Shown: in pieces, positions 9,065-17,781 of the stretch
Layout of the letters: every line of letters starts with the position of its first letter
How positions within the stretch are numbered: position 1 is the stretch's first letter
Assembly: GCA_020186115.1 (NCBI GenBank)
Contig: WSYJ01000060.1
Location: 2,356,001 to 2,420,000, forward strand
Source: Histomonas meleagridis
Lineage: Eukaryota > Parabasalia > Tritrichomonadida > Dientamoebidae
DNA: 64,000 nucleotides
Direction of reading: 5' to 3'
Made by a program: the position numbers and the translations under genes
Notes under the pieces: model-generated
The model's database searches: none
What the model saw: the letters and a program-made list of their open reading frames with translations, nothing else
Told to the model about the DNA's origin: nothing

Positions 9065-9647
9065 TAATGGATAAAGGCTTAAAACACTGAGTTAAAAATA
9101 AAATCCAATTTCATTTTTATCTATATATTTCCAAGTTATTAATGAATGAATGAAACGTCACATAGTATTAACACTCTGTGTAATGATTTTTCTATAATAT
9201 CAAATTATCTATCAAATATTTAATATATTTCTGATTTTTATTTTATTATAGTTATGCGATACTGTAGAAATTCATAAAGATACATTTATATAAAATGATC
9301 ATAGAAATTCCCTCAAAAAATGTCATCTAAGATCCTTTTATTGTGAATATTTTGTATTACATTTTTGGTATGAAATTTGCTGAGAAATTAAACAAAAGAA
9401 AAATCTGTTTTAGATATTTATTTTATCAAATACAAAATCATCATCATCACCATTTGATAATTTAACACTTAAATCATCATCATCACCATTTGATAATTTA
9501 ACACTTAAATCATCACTGTTACCACTTGATAATTTAACTCATAAATTATCAATTTATTTTTTTTTGATGTATACATAATGAAATCAAAATTTATTTGCAT
9601 TTGCAATAAGAAGAAAAATTAAAAATAACATTTCGACTGTTTACTGT
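9065..9647. other. Intergenic with a 36-bp tandem repeat
   Basis: 3' flanks of two convergent genes (Myb and SF3B2). Apart from the minisatellite at 9435-9542 I see no ORF or RNA gene. Confidence 0.5.
9435..9542. repeat. 36-bp minisatellite, three copies
   Basis: Three head-to-tail 36-bp units starting at 9435, 9471 and 9507, built on AAATCATCATCATCACC followed by ATTTGATAATTTAACACTT. The first two units are identical and the third has diverged. The period is a multiple of three, but no gene is open around it. Confidence 0.9.
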
Positions 9648-10685
9648 TCAAATATTAACACCGTCCTCTATTCCCGGAGATCTCTTCATCACTCCCCATA
9701 ATGGCGTTGGTTCTGGTTCTTCTTCAGCTCTCGCAAATGGGTTTCCTCCCCAAACAGGATTTCCATGATCATCAATAGGCACTTGTCCCCATCCACCAGG
9801 CTGATCTCCCCATTTTGCCTTTGGTGGTAATGGTGCATTTAATCCAGAAATCTTTAAATTTGGGTATGATGGCGGAGGACCAATTTTTTGCATCTTGAAT
9901 AACCAAGGTGGAGGCCCATCGTCTATCATACCAAGAGCTTCTCGTAACTTCTTGGATAATTTACCTGGCTTAACCACACGAGGATCGGGATTATCTTCTT
10001 TTCCTTCGTAATAAATCTCGCCGAAAACGGTTAGTAACGGTTTTGTTTGATGCTTGAAAAATGCATCGTGAAGAACAGTGGTAGAAACGTCAAATAGACC
10101 CACAGATGGACGAGTGCGGTCACGTTGTTTATGCGCAAGCGATTTCCTCTCTTCCATTTCAAGAAGAGCTTGGCGCATTTGGGGAATGCCAGTCTTCTCA
10201 AGATATTTGGGAAGACGATAACGAGATATCTCACTGCCTTTCTTGTAGTTTAAATATTTTCGCTTCTGAGACCAGTGTGAGGGAACTGGAACAACATTCC
10301 GTGTATTTTTGATTTCAACAAGAGTATAAGGATCGGGTGCATCATTATCAAACGTTTCAATAAGTTCAGGACGACGTGATAAACCTTTGAGCATGCCAAT
10401 CGTAGGTCGACCATATCTTTTGACTTGTTGCCTTGAAACAAATATGGGTTCTTGTGGCTCTTCATCAATTTCTTCTTCTTCATGAGCATTCCCAACTTCT
10501 ACAGTGGGTGTAAATTTTGATAAAATAGCTTGATATTCTTCATCATCATCAAAATAATCAGGAGCTTGTTCTTCGGAAGTTGGTGGGATAATTGTCGGAA
10601 GTTCGAGTTTTTTGATTCCTTTTTGCTTCTTTTTTCTTCTTTCTCTGTATTTGTGCTTCCTGATGGAGTTATTGTTTGGTTGCAT
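9648..10685 (-). CDS. SF3B2: Splicing factor SF3B2 / SAP145 homolog
   Basis: A 345-residue homolog of SF3B2 (yeast Cus1), part of the SF3b complex of U2 snRNP that helps position the branch site. The N-terminus is basic and acidic low complexity. From about residue 90 it follows the family closely: VPVPSHWSQKRKYL, a DUF382 core with LHDAFFKHQTKP (about 200-215) and YYEGKE, then the proline-rich PSP domain with PPPWLFKMQ and GPPPSYPNLKI (about 250-280) and the GGWG motif. It is much shorter than the animal protein and lacks its long N-terminal extension, as expected for a reduced spliceosome. It is head-to-head with APC11, 82 bp apart. The ATG is the first in frame. Confidence 0.96.
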   Translation of the reverse strand: MQPNNNSIRKHKYRERRKKKQKGIKKLELPTIIPPTSEEQAPDYFDDDEEYQAILSKFTPTVEVGNAHEEEEIDEEPQEPIFVSRQQVKRYGRPTIGMLKGLSRRPELIETFDNDAPDPYTLVEIKNTRNVVPVPSHWSQKRKYLNYKKGSEISRYRLPKYLEKTGIPQMRQALLEMEERKSLAHKQRDRTRPSVGLFDVSTTVLHDAFFKHQTKPLLTVFGEIYYEGKEDNPDPRVVKPGKLSKKLREALGMIDDGPPPWLFKMQKIGPPPSYPNLKISGLNAPLPPKAKWGDQPGGWGQVPIDDHGNPVWGGNPFARAEEEPEPTPLWGVMKRSPGIEDGVNI

Positions 10686-10767
10686 CTTAAAAAACGGTTT
10701 TGATTCAATGCCACCAGCGACCGTTTATGTGAATTCTTTGAAAGACGTTTAAAATTTCCAGCCAAAA
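10686..10767. promoter_or_regulatory. Bidirectional promoter, SF3B2 / APC11
   Basis: An 82-bp divergent spacer with AAAACGGTTTTG near 10691, CGACCGTTTATG near 10718 and GACGTTTAAAA near 10744. Motifs lie in both orientations within 60 bp of the two ATGs. Confidence 0.5.
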
Positions 10768-11049
10768 ATGAGCGAAAAAAAACAAAGAGTGAGGATTCTT
10801 TCATGGAAACCAGTAGCAACATGGAATTGGAATGTAAAAAATGAAGAAGTATGCGGAATTTGTCATAATGCATTCGAAATAGCTGCTCCAGGAGTAAAAT
10901 GGCCAGGTGATGATTCTCCTATAGCTCTTGGTCAATGTGGACATGCGTTTCATATTCAATGCATAATGAAATGGTTGAATCAACCACAGTCGAATAATAC
11001 ATGTCCTATATGTAGGCAATATTTCGAATTCCAATCTGGCAGTCATTAA
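10768..11049 (+). CDS. APC11-like RING-H2 subunit of the anaphase-promoting complex
   Basis: A 93-residue protein of the expected APC11 size. The N-terminal strand carries WKPVATWNWN, the cullin-binding signature of APC11. The RING-H2 ligands are CGIC, CGHAFHIQC and CPIC. APC11 recruits E2 enzymes to the APC/C for ubiquitylation of cyclins and securin. Between CGIC and GQCGHAF the sequence AFEIAAPGVKWPGDDSP keeps the PGDD block but has none of the extra cysteines that bind a third zinc in animal APC11. The eight core RING ligands are complete, so ligase function is expected. It shares a promoter with SF3B2. Confidence 0.93.
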   Translation: MSEKKQRVRILSWKPVATWNWNVKNEEVCGICHNAFEIAAPGVKWPGDDSPIALGQCGHAFHIQCIMKWLNQPQSNNTCPICRQYFEFQSGSH

Positions 11050-11355
11050 TTTCTAAACCTTTGTTTCTTTGTTTTCATATAGTGAAATTATATAAAATGA
11101 ATTTCTATGCTTTGATAAACAATTTCGATATCTTTATCAAAAAAGAAAAACTAATGTGTCAGATGAAAAAAGATTTATGGATTTAGAATATAAGTTGTTT
11201 GATAAATTTTTAGTGTTGTAATCACAACAATTAAAAAAAAAAAAATTGTACAATTTAATACCAACGATAGATATTTGAATGGATTTTGATGCAAAAGAAT
11301 CAGAATTATCTATCGTTTTCCATCACGCATTTTTCGAACATTATAAAACAATTTA
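11050..11355. other. Short intergenic, no gene seen
   Basis: The 3' ends of two convergent genes face each other here. There is an A-run of about 13 at 11234 and nothing else I recognise. Confidence 0.5.
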
Positions 11356-12324
11356 TTAATTCTGATATTCCGAATTGGAAAAATTACACGACTCAGAACA
11401 TGTTTCGTTCATCTCTGAGTAAAATCCATCTTCAAGAGGTGTCAAGCAGCAAAATGGAAATGGCCAGAAAAGACACAATGCTCTCGATCCACATACTTCT
11501 TCACAGTTACCACAACATCCCTTATTGAATTCTAAAGTTGATCTGTTACTCCATTTTTCGAGGAGTGTTCTGTTATGAACCAAATTGTTCATTGCAATTA
11601 CGAATTGGTAAAACGAGATGAAGCCAAAATAAGCAACAGCAATGAGAGAAACTAATCCAAATGTTGAGCACCAATTATAGTGATGTGTAAAAAGATATTT
11701 GAAAAAATAGAATCGGAAACAAATGTTACAAAGCGAATAGAAAAACGTCCAAAAGCATAGAAGAATGAAGTATCTTTGGTTTTTGATGCCAATCCATGAT
11801 TTAGTCCATTCACAAAAATGATCTGCGCGCAATACGATTCGCCTGGCTTCTGCACTGTAACAAGAACGCTTGGGCCTATCACGGTTAGAACGAGCAAAGT
11901 CAACTTGTTTCTGAAAAGTTGTATAATTTGACATCATTTCATTCCACGAAAAATTATGCTTGTGTGTAAGGGACCAGTTGTAAGGAAGATATCCAGGACC
12001 AACACAAATTGTTTGGAAGTAGGATATAAATGCGCAAAGAAAAGAAAAAATGGTTATGGTGTATGAAATTATTTTGAATGTAAGAGAAGGATATGAATCA
12101 AACGTGTCATAAATAAAAAGACCCAATGTAACCATGAAAGAAATTATAACAACAATTGGCATTGTTAAAGAGACTTTCCAATGTCCAATGACTCGTGTTT
12201 TTGTTAAAGGAAAGTAAGCAATTTTAAAACAACAGAAACTTTGATCAATGTAATGAGAATTTGGAATCTCAGAACTTTGATTATTATCGAGGAGTGGAGA
12301 TACAAATAGTTGGCTTTTGTTCAT
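11356..12324 (-). CDS. DHHC-family palmitoyltransferase with degenerate zinc finger
   Basis: A 322-residue membrane protein with four predicted TM segments (about 50-72, 82-106, 180-205, 215-240). The cytosolic loop between TM2 and TM3 aligns without gaps to the DHHC cysteine-rich domain: PKRS, then VLRADHFCEW (about 160-170), then GIKNQRYF. The catalytic Asp-His and Cys are kept as DHFC, and a TxxE motif (RTLLE) follows TM4. The zinc-binding cysteines and histidines before DHFC are replaced by other residues. DHHC enzymes attach palmitate to cytosolic cysteines of membrane proteins. The C-terminus has its own cluster of cysteines. The frame opens three codons upstream at a TTG; the first ATG is at 12324. 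Family assignment is good; activity is uncertain. Confidence 0.8.
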   Translation of the reverse strand: MNKSQLFVSPLLDNNQSSEIPNSHYIDQSFCCFKIAYFPLTKTRVIGHWKVSLTMPIVVIISFMVTLGLFIYDTFDSYPSLTFKIISYTITIFSFLCAFISYFQTICVGPGYLPYNWSLTHKHNFSWNEMMSNYTTFQKQVDFARSNRDRPKRSCYSAEARRIVLRADHFCEWTKSWIGIKNQRYFILLCFWTFFYSLCNICFRFYFFKYLFTHHYNWCSTFGLVSLIAVAYFGFISFYQFVIAMNNLVHNRTLLEKWSNRSTLEFNKGCCGNCEEVCGSRALCLFWPFPFCCLTPLEDGFYSEMNETCSESCNFSNSEYQN

Positions 12325-12422
12325 TTTCTCCAAACCTCTTTCAAAAAAAGTTCAATTTCACATAACATTTCGCATTGTGGATTTTTAAGTCGGGTGCCCC
12401 GAAAATAAAGAACGTTTAAAAT
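12325..12422. promoter_or_regulatory. Bidirectional promoter, acyltransferase / coiled-coil protein
   Basis: A 98-bp divergent spacer. GAACGTTTAAAAT ends just before the plus-strand ATG and resembles GACGTTTAAAA before APC11. Confidence 0.45.
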
Positions 12423-13031
12423 ATGTCTGTTAATGAACCAAAAGGAACATTTCTCACTGGGATAGATATTGATGTTGACCAGTGGAGAAATCAAACGATC
12501 GAAGAACTCCAAGGATGGTTGGATGAAATCAAAACTCGAAAAACACAAATGGGTGATCTACTAGTTGAATTTCCAGATGGATGGGATGCAGATCAAGATT
12601 CACGCGGTAAAAAACAACTTGACATTATCTCAGAAAAAATCACTCGTGATCTCAAAGGTCAAGAACTAAAAGAAGCTCAATCAGAATTGAAATGTATTCG
12701 TGCACAAGCAGATAAAATTCGACAACTAGATAAGGTACTTAGTCAATTAGATTCTGAAGACAGTGATGAGTCCAAAGATGATGAATATTTGGAAGACGAT
12801 GCAGTTTTTCTTGAAAATGAACCCGTAATTCCGAAAATAGACACAACAGCGCCGAATCCATTTGATTTTACCCCTGAAGTTGCATCTCGTTTGAAAGAAA
12901 TTGATGAAAAACTTGGAATAAGTGATGAGGTTCAATCAAAAAATTCAATAAAATCACTTGACGAAGTCAACCAAGAACTGCTCAAGTTGTACCAAGAGGA
13001 CATGGGAGAGTTATCAAAAAATGTAAAATAA
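12423..13031 (+). CDS. Predicted coiled-coil protein, function unknown
   Basis: A 202-residue, acidic, soluble protein that I cannot assign. Residues 20-110 are rich in charged residues with heptad-like spacing (WRNQTIEELQGWLDEIKTRK, then DLKGQELKEAQSELKCIRAQ), suggesting a long helix or coiled coil. Residues 115-135 are an acidic, serine-containing linker. After a TAPNPFDF segment a second helical stretch follows (VASRLKEIDEKLGI, then DEVNQELLKLYQED). There is no signal peptide or membrane segment. The ATG directly follows a promoter-like motif and the ORF has normal codon use, so it is a real gene. The layout suggests a structural or scaffold protein (inference). Confidence 0.75.
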   Translation: MSVNEPKGTFLTGIDIDVDQWRNQTIEELQGWLDEIKTRKTQMGDLLVEFPDGWDADQDSRGKKQLDIISEKITRDLKGQELKEAQSELKCIRAQADKIRQLDKVLSQLDSEDSDESKDDEYLEDDAVFLENEPVIPKIDTTAPNPFDFTPEVASRLKEIDEKLGISDEVQSKNSIKSLDEVNQELLKLYQEDMGELSKNVK

Positions 13032-13122
13032 AAAATTTAATTTCGGAAAATTTGTCAATCATGTCACATTACTCAAAAGTGACAGGTATTTTGTATAATA
13101 TTTGATCGTTTATTAATGTTTG

Positions 13123-13431
13123 ATGGCAGAAACAGAACTTGCAGCAATTGAAAAAAGGTTTCACGATTTAATTAAGTACCGTAATCGAAGAGGAAACATT
13201 GATTTTTCAACTCTTGAAATGCCAAAATTAACACCCCAATTAGCGACTTCCAATAATGAAGAATACTTTCCTGTTCCAGGAATGTATGGAGGCTTTTCAT
13301 ATAAACTTATTAAAACAGGAGATCATTATATGCTTGATACCAGTAGTTGGTGTAGAGTTGTAGGAGGATCTGGTCAAAGGCATATCATCACAGCAGACGA
13401 AACAAAGTTAGTTGACGAAGGATTTGTATAA
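13123..13431 (+). CDS. Small conserved-looking protein, function unknown
   Basis: A 102-residue protein. The N-terminal helix (ETELAAIEKRFHDLI) is followed by a compact, glycine-rich C-terminal half containing PVPGMYGGFSYKL, SSWCRVVGGSGQRHII and LVDEGFV. The density of G, W, R and H in that half suggests a conserved fold. I recall similar YGGF and GGSGQRH patterns in small bacterial proteins of unknown function, so lateral transfer is possible, but I cannot verify this. The frame is open one codon upstream at a TTG; the first ATG is at 13123. ATCGTTTATTAATG about 10 bp upstream fits the local promoter pattern. Confidence 0.75.
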   Translation: MAETELAAIEKRFHDLIKYRNRRGNIDFSTLEMPKLTPQLATSNNEEYFPVPGMYGGFSYKLIKTGDHYMLDTSSWCRVVGGSGQRHIITADETKLVDEGFV

Positions 13432-13992
13432 TCCGTAATTTAGCAAAAAATAAAAAAACATTGAACAATTATTTAAAATTTTGATCTTATTTTTTTCCAA
13501 CACAAAATGTCGATGCTTCAGAAATTTTTAATCTCTATTCAAACAATATTTATTCTCGTTCTCATAGTTAAAAATAGTTCATCATGGGAATAACTGAAGT
13601 CTTCTTGAAAATGAATATGTAGTTTCTTTTGGGAAGCATTTTCATGTGATGAAATTAAAAATAAAGCTGTGTATTGTTAGCTTCACAATAAGAAAGTGAA
13701 TGTATAAGATCTAATTCGGCACAACATGTTGTAAATTTTTTGGAATATGGTACGTGTTTGACAAGGAGTTGAAATATTTATAGAAAATTACATATCATTA
13801 AGCACTCATAAGGAATTTGCTTTCTCAACACGGTCATTGCTCAATTAACTTTAGGATGAAAGCAAATGTAAACATTGAACAAATTCCCAAAACAAATTCC
13901 ATTGCAAGCACCAAATTAAAAACACATTTAGCAGTAACAATATCAAAAAATGAGAATTAAGGTGTTTACCTTCCTTAAGAAGAAAAAATTTT
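13432..13992. other. Intergenic, no gene seen
   Basis: The 3' flanks of two convergent genes. AT-rich, no ORF above background, no RNA gene recognised. Confidence 0.5.
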
Positions 13993-14940
13993 TTAATCGA
14001 AAAGATCATCGAAGCCTCCTGCTAATTCGACAACTTCTTCCTCTTCCTTCTTCTCTTCCTTCTTTTCTTCTCCAGCTGGAGCAGATGCAGCGGCTGCAGC
14101 TTTCATCTTAGCAAGTGCTTCTGGATCAGAAAGAAGTGCTTGGATATCTGCGATTTGCTTCATTTGGTAGTCAATAGCAACAGCAATTGATGCAATGTCC
14201 TTGAATGCGGAGCCAACCATATGTGGAGCAGATGCAGCATTGACATAGCCAATTCCAATGGAAAGACCAGCAACGTTCTTGAGGGCTGTAGCGAACTTTC
14301 CAGAAAGAACTTCATCGGAAATTTCAAGGATGCTTGGTTCATAAAGATTTCCATTATCATAAAGCTTGACAAGCTTAAGTGTGTACTTGAATGGCATGAT
14401 GTTAAGGAGACCGAGTAAGTTAGCTTCTGAGGCTCCAACCTTTTCACCTTCTTTGATAAGAAGTTTTTCAGATGTGATTTCGATGGTACCCTTGAAGATC
14501 TTGGATTGGATGTTTAACGCGTGAAGAACGGAAACTTGTGTTGGTGGAAGGGTTGTACGCATTGGTGGAACAACAACATCACATGGTGAGATAGCACCAA
14601 CTTTAGCTGGTGAACCCTTACAGTGGTTGTCAATAACATCTTTGATCTTTGAGAATGATCCGTTTGTGAAGCAGAAGCCAACACCATGATAGATAAGTGG
14701 TTCAAGAACTTCGATGTTCTTAAGTTCGCTCTTAAGTTCTTCAACAACTCTCCTCATGAGTGAGTTCTTACCGAAAACAATTTCAGCGAGACCTTGGAGA
14801 TCGTGACGGATTCCAAGAAGTTGGGACGCTGTAACGTTCTCAGCAGATACAAGGGCAAGCTTGTTGTACTTATGGAACATTTCCTTAAATTTAGCGCAGA
14901 AATCAAGCTTCTTTTGTGGGATCTTCTTCTCGTGGTGCAT
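13993..14940 (-). CDS. RPLP0: 60S acidic ribosomal protein P0 (uL10)
   Basis: A 315-residue protein, the usual size for P0. The N-terminal uL10 domain (about 1-190) binds 25S/28S rRNA. It has KYNKLALVSAENVTASQLLGIR-like family sequence and GKNSLMRRVV. The middle follows eukaryotic P0. The C-terminus has an alanine-rich hinge, a lysine/glutamate run and the acidic tail GGFDDLFD, which recruits translation GTPases; most eukaryotes end GFGLFD. P0 anchors the P1/P2 stalk. The frame is open ten codons further to a TTG, but the first ATG at 14940 gives the family length. Its upstream region, from 32 bp before the ATG outward, lies inside the left arm of the large inverted repeat. Confidence 0.96.
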   Translation of the reverse strand: MHHEKKIPQKKLDFCAKFKEMFHKYNKLALVSAENVTASQLLGIRHDLQGLAEIVFGKNSLMRRVVEELKSELKNIEVLEPLIYHGVGFCFTNGSFSKIKDVIDNHCKGSPAKVGAISPCDVVVPPMRTTLPPTQVSVLHALNIQSKIFKGTIEITSEKLLIKEGEKVGASEANLLGLLNIMPFKYTLKLVKLYDNGNLYEPSILEISDEVLSGKFATALKNVAGLSIGIGYVNAASAPHMVGSAFKDIASIAVAIDYQMKQIADIQALLSDPEALAKMKAAAAASAPAGEEKKEEKKEEEEVVELAGGFDDLFD

Positions 14941-15104
14941 AGAAGATAAAGGCTGGCCACATGCTCTCAATTTGCAGCGGTTATGTAGTATTCAAAAAGT
15001 CGATTTCATCAAAAAGTGGTAATTTATGAAGTTTACGATTTATTAACGTTACAAAAAGACGATAAGTATTCAATCTGTTCCTTCAAGTTCAGCTGAACAA
15101 GCAC

Positions 15105-16406
15105 ATGCCTAATGATGATACTATCATAAACACAGGAGGTAAAAATTTGAATCATTTATCAACCTGCTTAAAATTTCTAACTGAGCTTGAGAAAACTATA
15201 TTCGGTTTAACCGAAGAAAACTTCCAGACATCAGCTAAAAAAGTATTGGGATTTTTTGATTCAAATTTTCCAGAGACATTTAATATTATTATATGTAACA
15301 TAGTTTATAAAGCAATTTCATCACGAAAGCATGTCTTCGATATTTACTTAAATTTTTTAAAAACACTTCAAACAAAAGAAGAAGAAATTAATCAAAATAT
15401 CATTAAAATAATTTCAATTTTTATCAAACGTATATCTACGACGAACACACAAGAATCATATTATTTACTCGAGAAACTAATTGAACAAAATTTAATTGAT
15501 AAAAATATTACCAAAAATATTCATTCAAAATATTTTTCTCATTATAAAGCAAAAGAAGAAAATCAAAATCAAACACACATAGCATTTGGGCTTAATAGAA
15601 ATGATCCAATAGAAAAATACTTTTTAGATCATTATGAAGAACTATCAAAGAATGATTTTTCACTTCATAAGCAATTAATTGAAGAAGGAGTTAATCCAAA
15701 AGAAATTGCAAAAATCATTCGAAATGATGAAATAGAAAAACTTCAAGAAATGTCATCACAAACAAATTTTAATTTTAATCAAACAATTGAACCATCACTT
15801 TATGAAAGATGTTCATTTATTAATCAAAATAATGTTACATTAATTGATTATGCAGCATTTTTTGGATCAGTTAAATGTTTTAAATATTTACTTATTAATA
15901 ATGCAAAATTAGAAAATACAGGTAAATATGCAATTGCAGGTGGAAATGTAGAAATCATTCATTTATGTGAACAAAATCATTCAACATTCGAAGATGCATA
16001 TGAAACAGCAATTGAGTTTCATCAAAATGATATCTTTAAATATTTTTATGAGAATAAATCAGAAAAAACACAATCAGTGCGGAAAACAGATGAAGATAAA
16101 ACTAAATATTTGATAAGTTTTTGTATTCAAAAAGAAAATTATGAAATTTTAACATTTTTAGAAGAAAAAGGAATTGATGTTAGTGCTGATAATATAAATG
16201 AATCAGCAAGAAATGGAAATTTATATCTTGTTAAATGTTTCCTTCAAAATAATCGAATTCCAAAAAATATTTTGCCATTTTCATCAAAATCAGGAAATGT
16301 TGAACTTGTGAAATATATTTTAGATAAAGAAGGAATTGATGTTAATTCTAGAATTATCCATTTTAATGATTTGGAATATGTTTTAATAATTTGTAATATG
16401 TTTTAA
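15105..16406 (+). CDS. DUF3447-like ankyrin-repeat protein, interrupted after residue 420
   Basis: A 433-codon ORF. Residues 1-200 form the helical N-terminal region typical of trichomonad DUF3447 proteins, with YLLEKLIEQNLI and FSLHKQLIEEGVNPKEIAKII. Degenerate ankyrin repeats follow: TLIDYAAFFGSVKCFKYLL, then AIAGGNVEIIHLCEQ, AIEFHQNDIFKYFYENK and SARNGNLYLVKCFLQNN. The frame ends in a 20-bp repeat array, so the last 14 codons are array-derived. Beyond it, six more ankyrin-coding units and a terminal unit ending in TAA at 17781 remain in the same order, separated by arrays, so the ancestral gene spanned 15105-17781. The product may still be made as a shorter ankyrin protein, or the gene may be dead. 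Ankyrin proteins bind other proteins; no partner can be named. Confidence 0.8.
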   Translation: MPNDDTIINTGGKNLNHLSTCLKFLTELEKTIFGLTEENFQTSAKKVLGFFDSNFPETFNIIICNIVYKAISSRKHVFDIYLNFLKTLQTKEEEINQNIIKIISIFIKRISTTNTQESYYLLEKLIEQNLIDKNITKNIHSKYFSHYKAKEENQNQTHIAFGLNRNDPIEKYFLDHYEELSKNDFSLHKQLIEEGVNPKEIAKIIRNDEIEKLQEMSSQTNFNFNQTIEPSLYERCSFINQNNVTLIDYAAFFGSVKCFKYLLINNAKLENTGKYAIAGGNVEIIHLCEQNHSTFEDAYETAIEFHQNDIFKYFYENKSEKTQSVRKTDEDKTKYLISFCIQKENYEILTFLEEKGIDVSADNINESARNGNLYLVKCFLQNNRIPKNILPFSSKSGNVELVKYILDKEGIDVNSRIIHFNDLEYVLIICNMF

Positions 16407-17710
16407 TAATTTGATATATGTTTTAATAATTTGATATATGTTTTAATAATTTTATATATGTTTTAATAATTTGTAATATGTTTTAATAATTTAGAATATG
16501 TTTTAATAATTTGGAATATGTTTTAATAATTTGAAATATGTTTTAATAATTTTATATATGTTTTAATAATTTGAAACAGCACTTCATATAGCAGTTAAAA
16601 ATAATAATATAGAAATAGTAAAATTACTTTTTAGATAAAGGAATTGATGTTAATGCAAAAACTATTCATTTGAATAATTTAAAATGTGTTTTAATAATTT
16701 GATATATGTTTTAATAATTTTATATATGTTTTAATAATTTGTAATATGTTTTAATAATTTGAAATATGTTTTAATAATTTGAAACAGCACTTCATATAGC
16801 AGTCAGAAATAATAATATAGAAATCGTAAAATTACTTTTAGATAAAGAAGGAATTGATGTTAATGCAACAAATATTCATTTTAATAATTTTATATATGTT
16901 TTAATAATTTGAAATATGTTTTAATAATTTTATATATGTTTTAATAATTTTATATATGTTTTAATAATTTAAAATATGTTTTAATAATTTGAAACAGCAC
17001 TTCATATAGCAGTTGAAAATAATAATATAGAAATAGTAAAATTACTTCTAGATAAAGAAGGAATTGATGTTAATGCAACAAATATTCATTTTAATAATTT
17101 TATATATGTTTTAATAATTTTATATATGTTTTAATAATTTTATATATGTTTTAATAATTTTATATATGTTTTAATAATTTGGAATATGTTTTAATAATTT
17201 GAAACAGCACTTCATATAGCAGTTAGAAATAATAATATAGAAATAGTAAAATTACTTCTAGATAAAGAAGGAATTGATGTTAATGTAAAAAATATTCATT
17301 TCAATCATTTAATATATGTTTTAATAATTTGAAATATGTTTTAATAATTTTATATATGTTTTAATAATTTTTTATATGTTTTAATAATTTGAAACAGCAC
17401 TTCATATAGCAGTTAGAAATAATAATATAGAAATCGTAAAATTACTTTTAGATAAAGAAGGAATTGATGTTAATGCAATAACTATTCATTTGAATAATTT
17501 TATATATGTTTTAATAATTTAGAATATGTTTTAATAATTTGAAACAGCACTTCATATTGCAGTCAGAAATAATAATATAGAAATCGTAAAATTACTTTTA
17601 GATAAAGAAGGAATTGATGTTAATGCAATAACTATTCATATGAATAATTTGGAATATGTTTTAATAATTTGTAATATGTTTTAATAATTTGGGATTTATT
17701 TTAATAATAT
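16361..17710 (+). repeat. 20-bp minisatellite arrays alternating with ankyrin-coding units
   Basis: The unit is TTTTAATAATTTGNNATATG, exactly 20 bp. Arrays lie at about 16361-16573, 16669-16781, 16879-16991, 17089-17201, 17299-17391, 17489-17541 and 17639-17710. Between them are six ankyrin segments of about 100 bp that translate as ETALHIAVRNNNIEIVKLLL then DKEGIDVN. The first unit is the gene's own codons (TTTTAATGATTTGGAATATG), so the array seems to have grown from the linker between ankyrin repeats. Since 20 is not a multiple of three, every array of two or more units meets stop codons (TTT TAA TAA in one phase). One ankyrin segment (near 16629) also has an extra T. Confidence 0.9.
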
Positions 17711-17781
17711 TTTACTGCAATTCAAATTGCACAACAAAACAGTTACACAGAAATCGTAAATTTACTTCGTGAAAAAATATA
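17711..17781 (+). pseudogene. Terminal ankyrin unit of the interrupted gene
   Basis: It translates as FTAIQIAQQNSYTEIVNLLR followed by EKI and a TAA stop. This is the natural C-terminal repeat and stop of the ankyrin gene that starts at 15105, now cut off from it by the arrays. Confidence 0.7.

Noticed and set aside
10499-10873. 124-codon minus-strand ORF across SF3B2 and APC11 starts
   Set aside because: It runs through two well-supported divergent genes and their promoter in the wrong frame.
16381-17391. Arrays as ordinary spliceosomal introns
   Set aside because: GT...AG pairs can be drawn, but the long trichomonad 3' intron signature (ACTAACACACAG-like) is absent and joining does not restore the ankyrin frame at most sites.
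16361-17710. CRISPR-like look of the 20-bp repeats
   Set aside because: Units are contiguous, and the longer intervening pieces are near-identical ankyrin-coding segments rather than unique spacers. The genome is eukaryotic.
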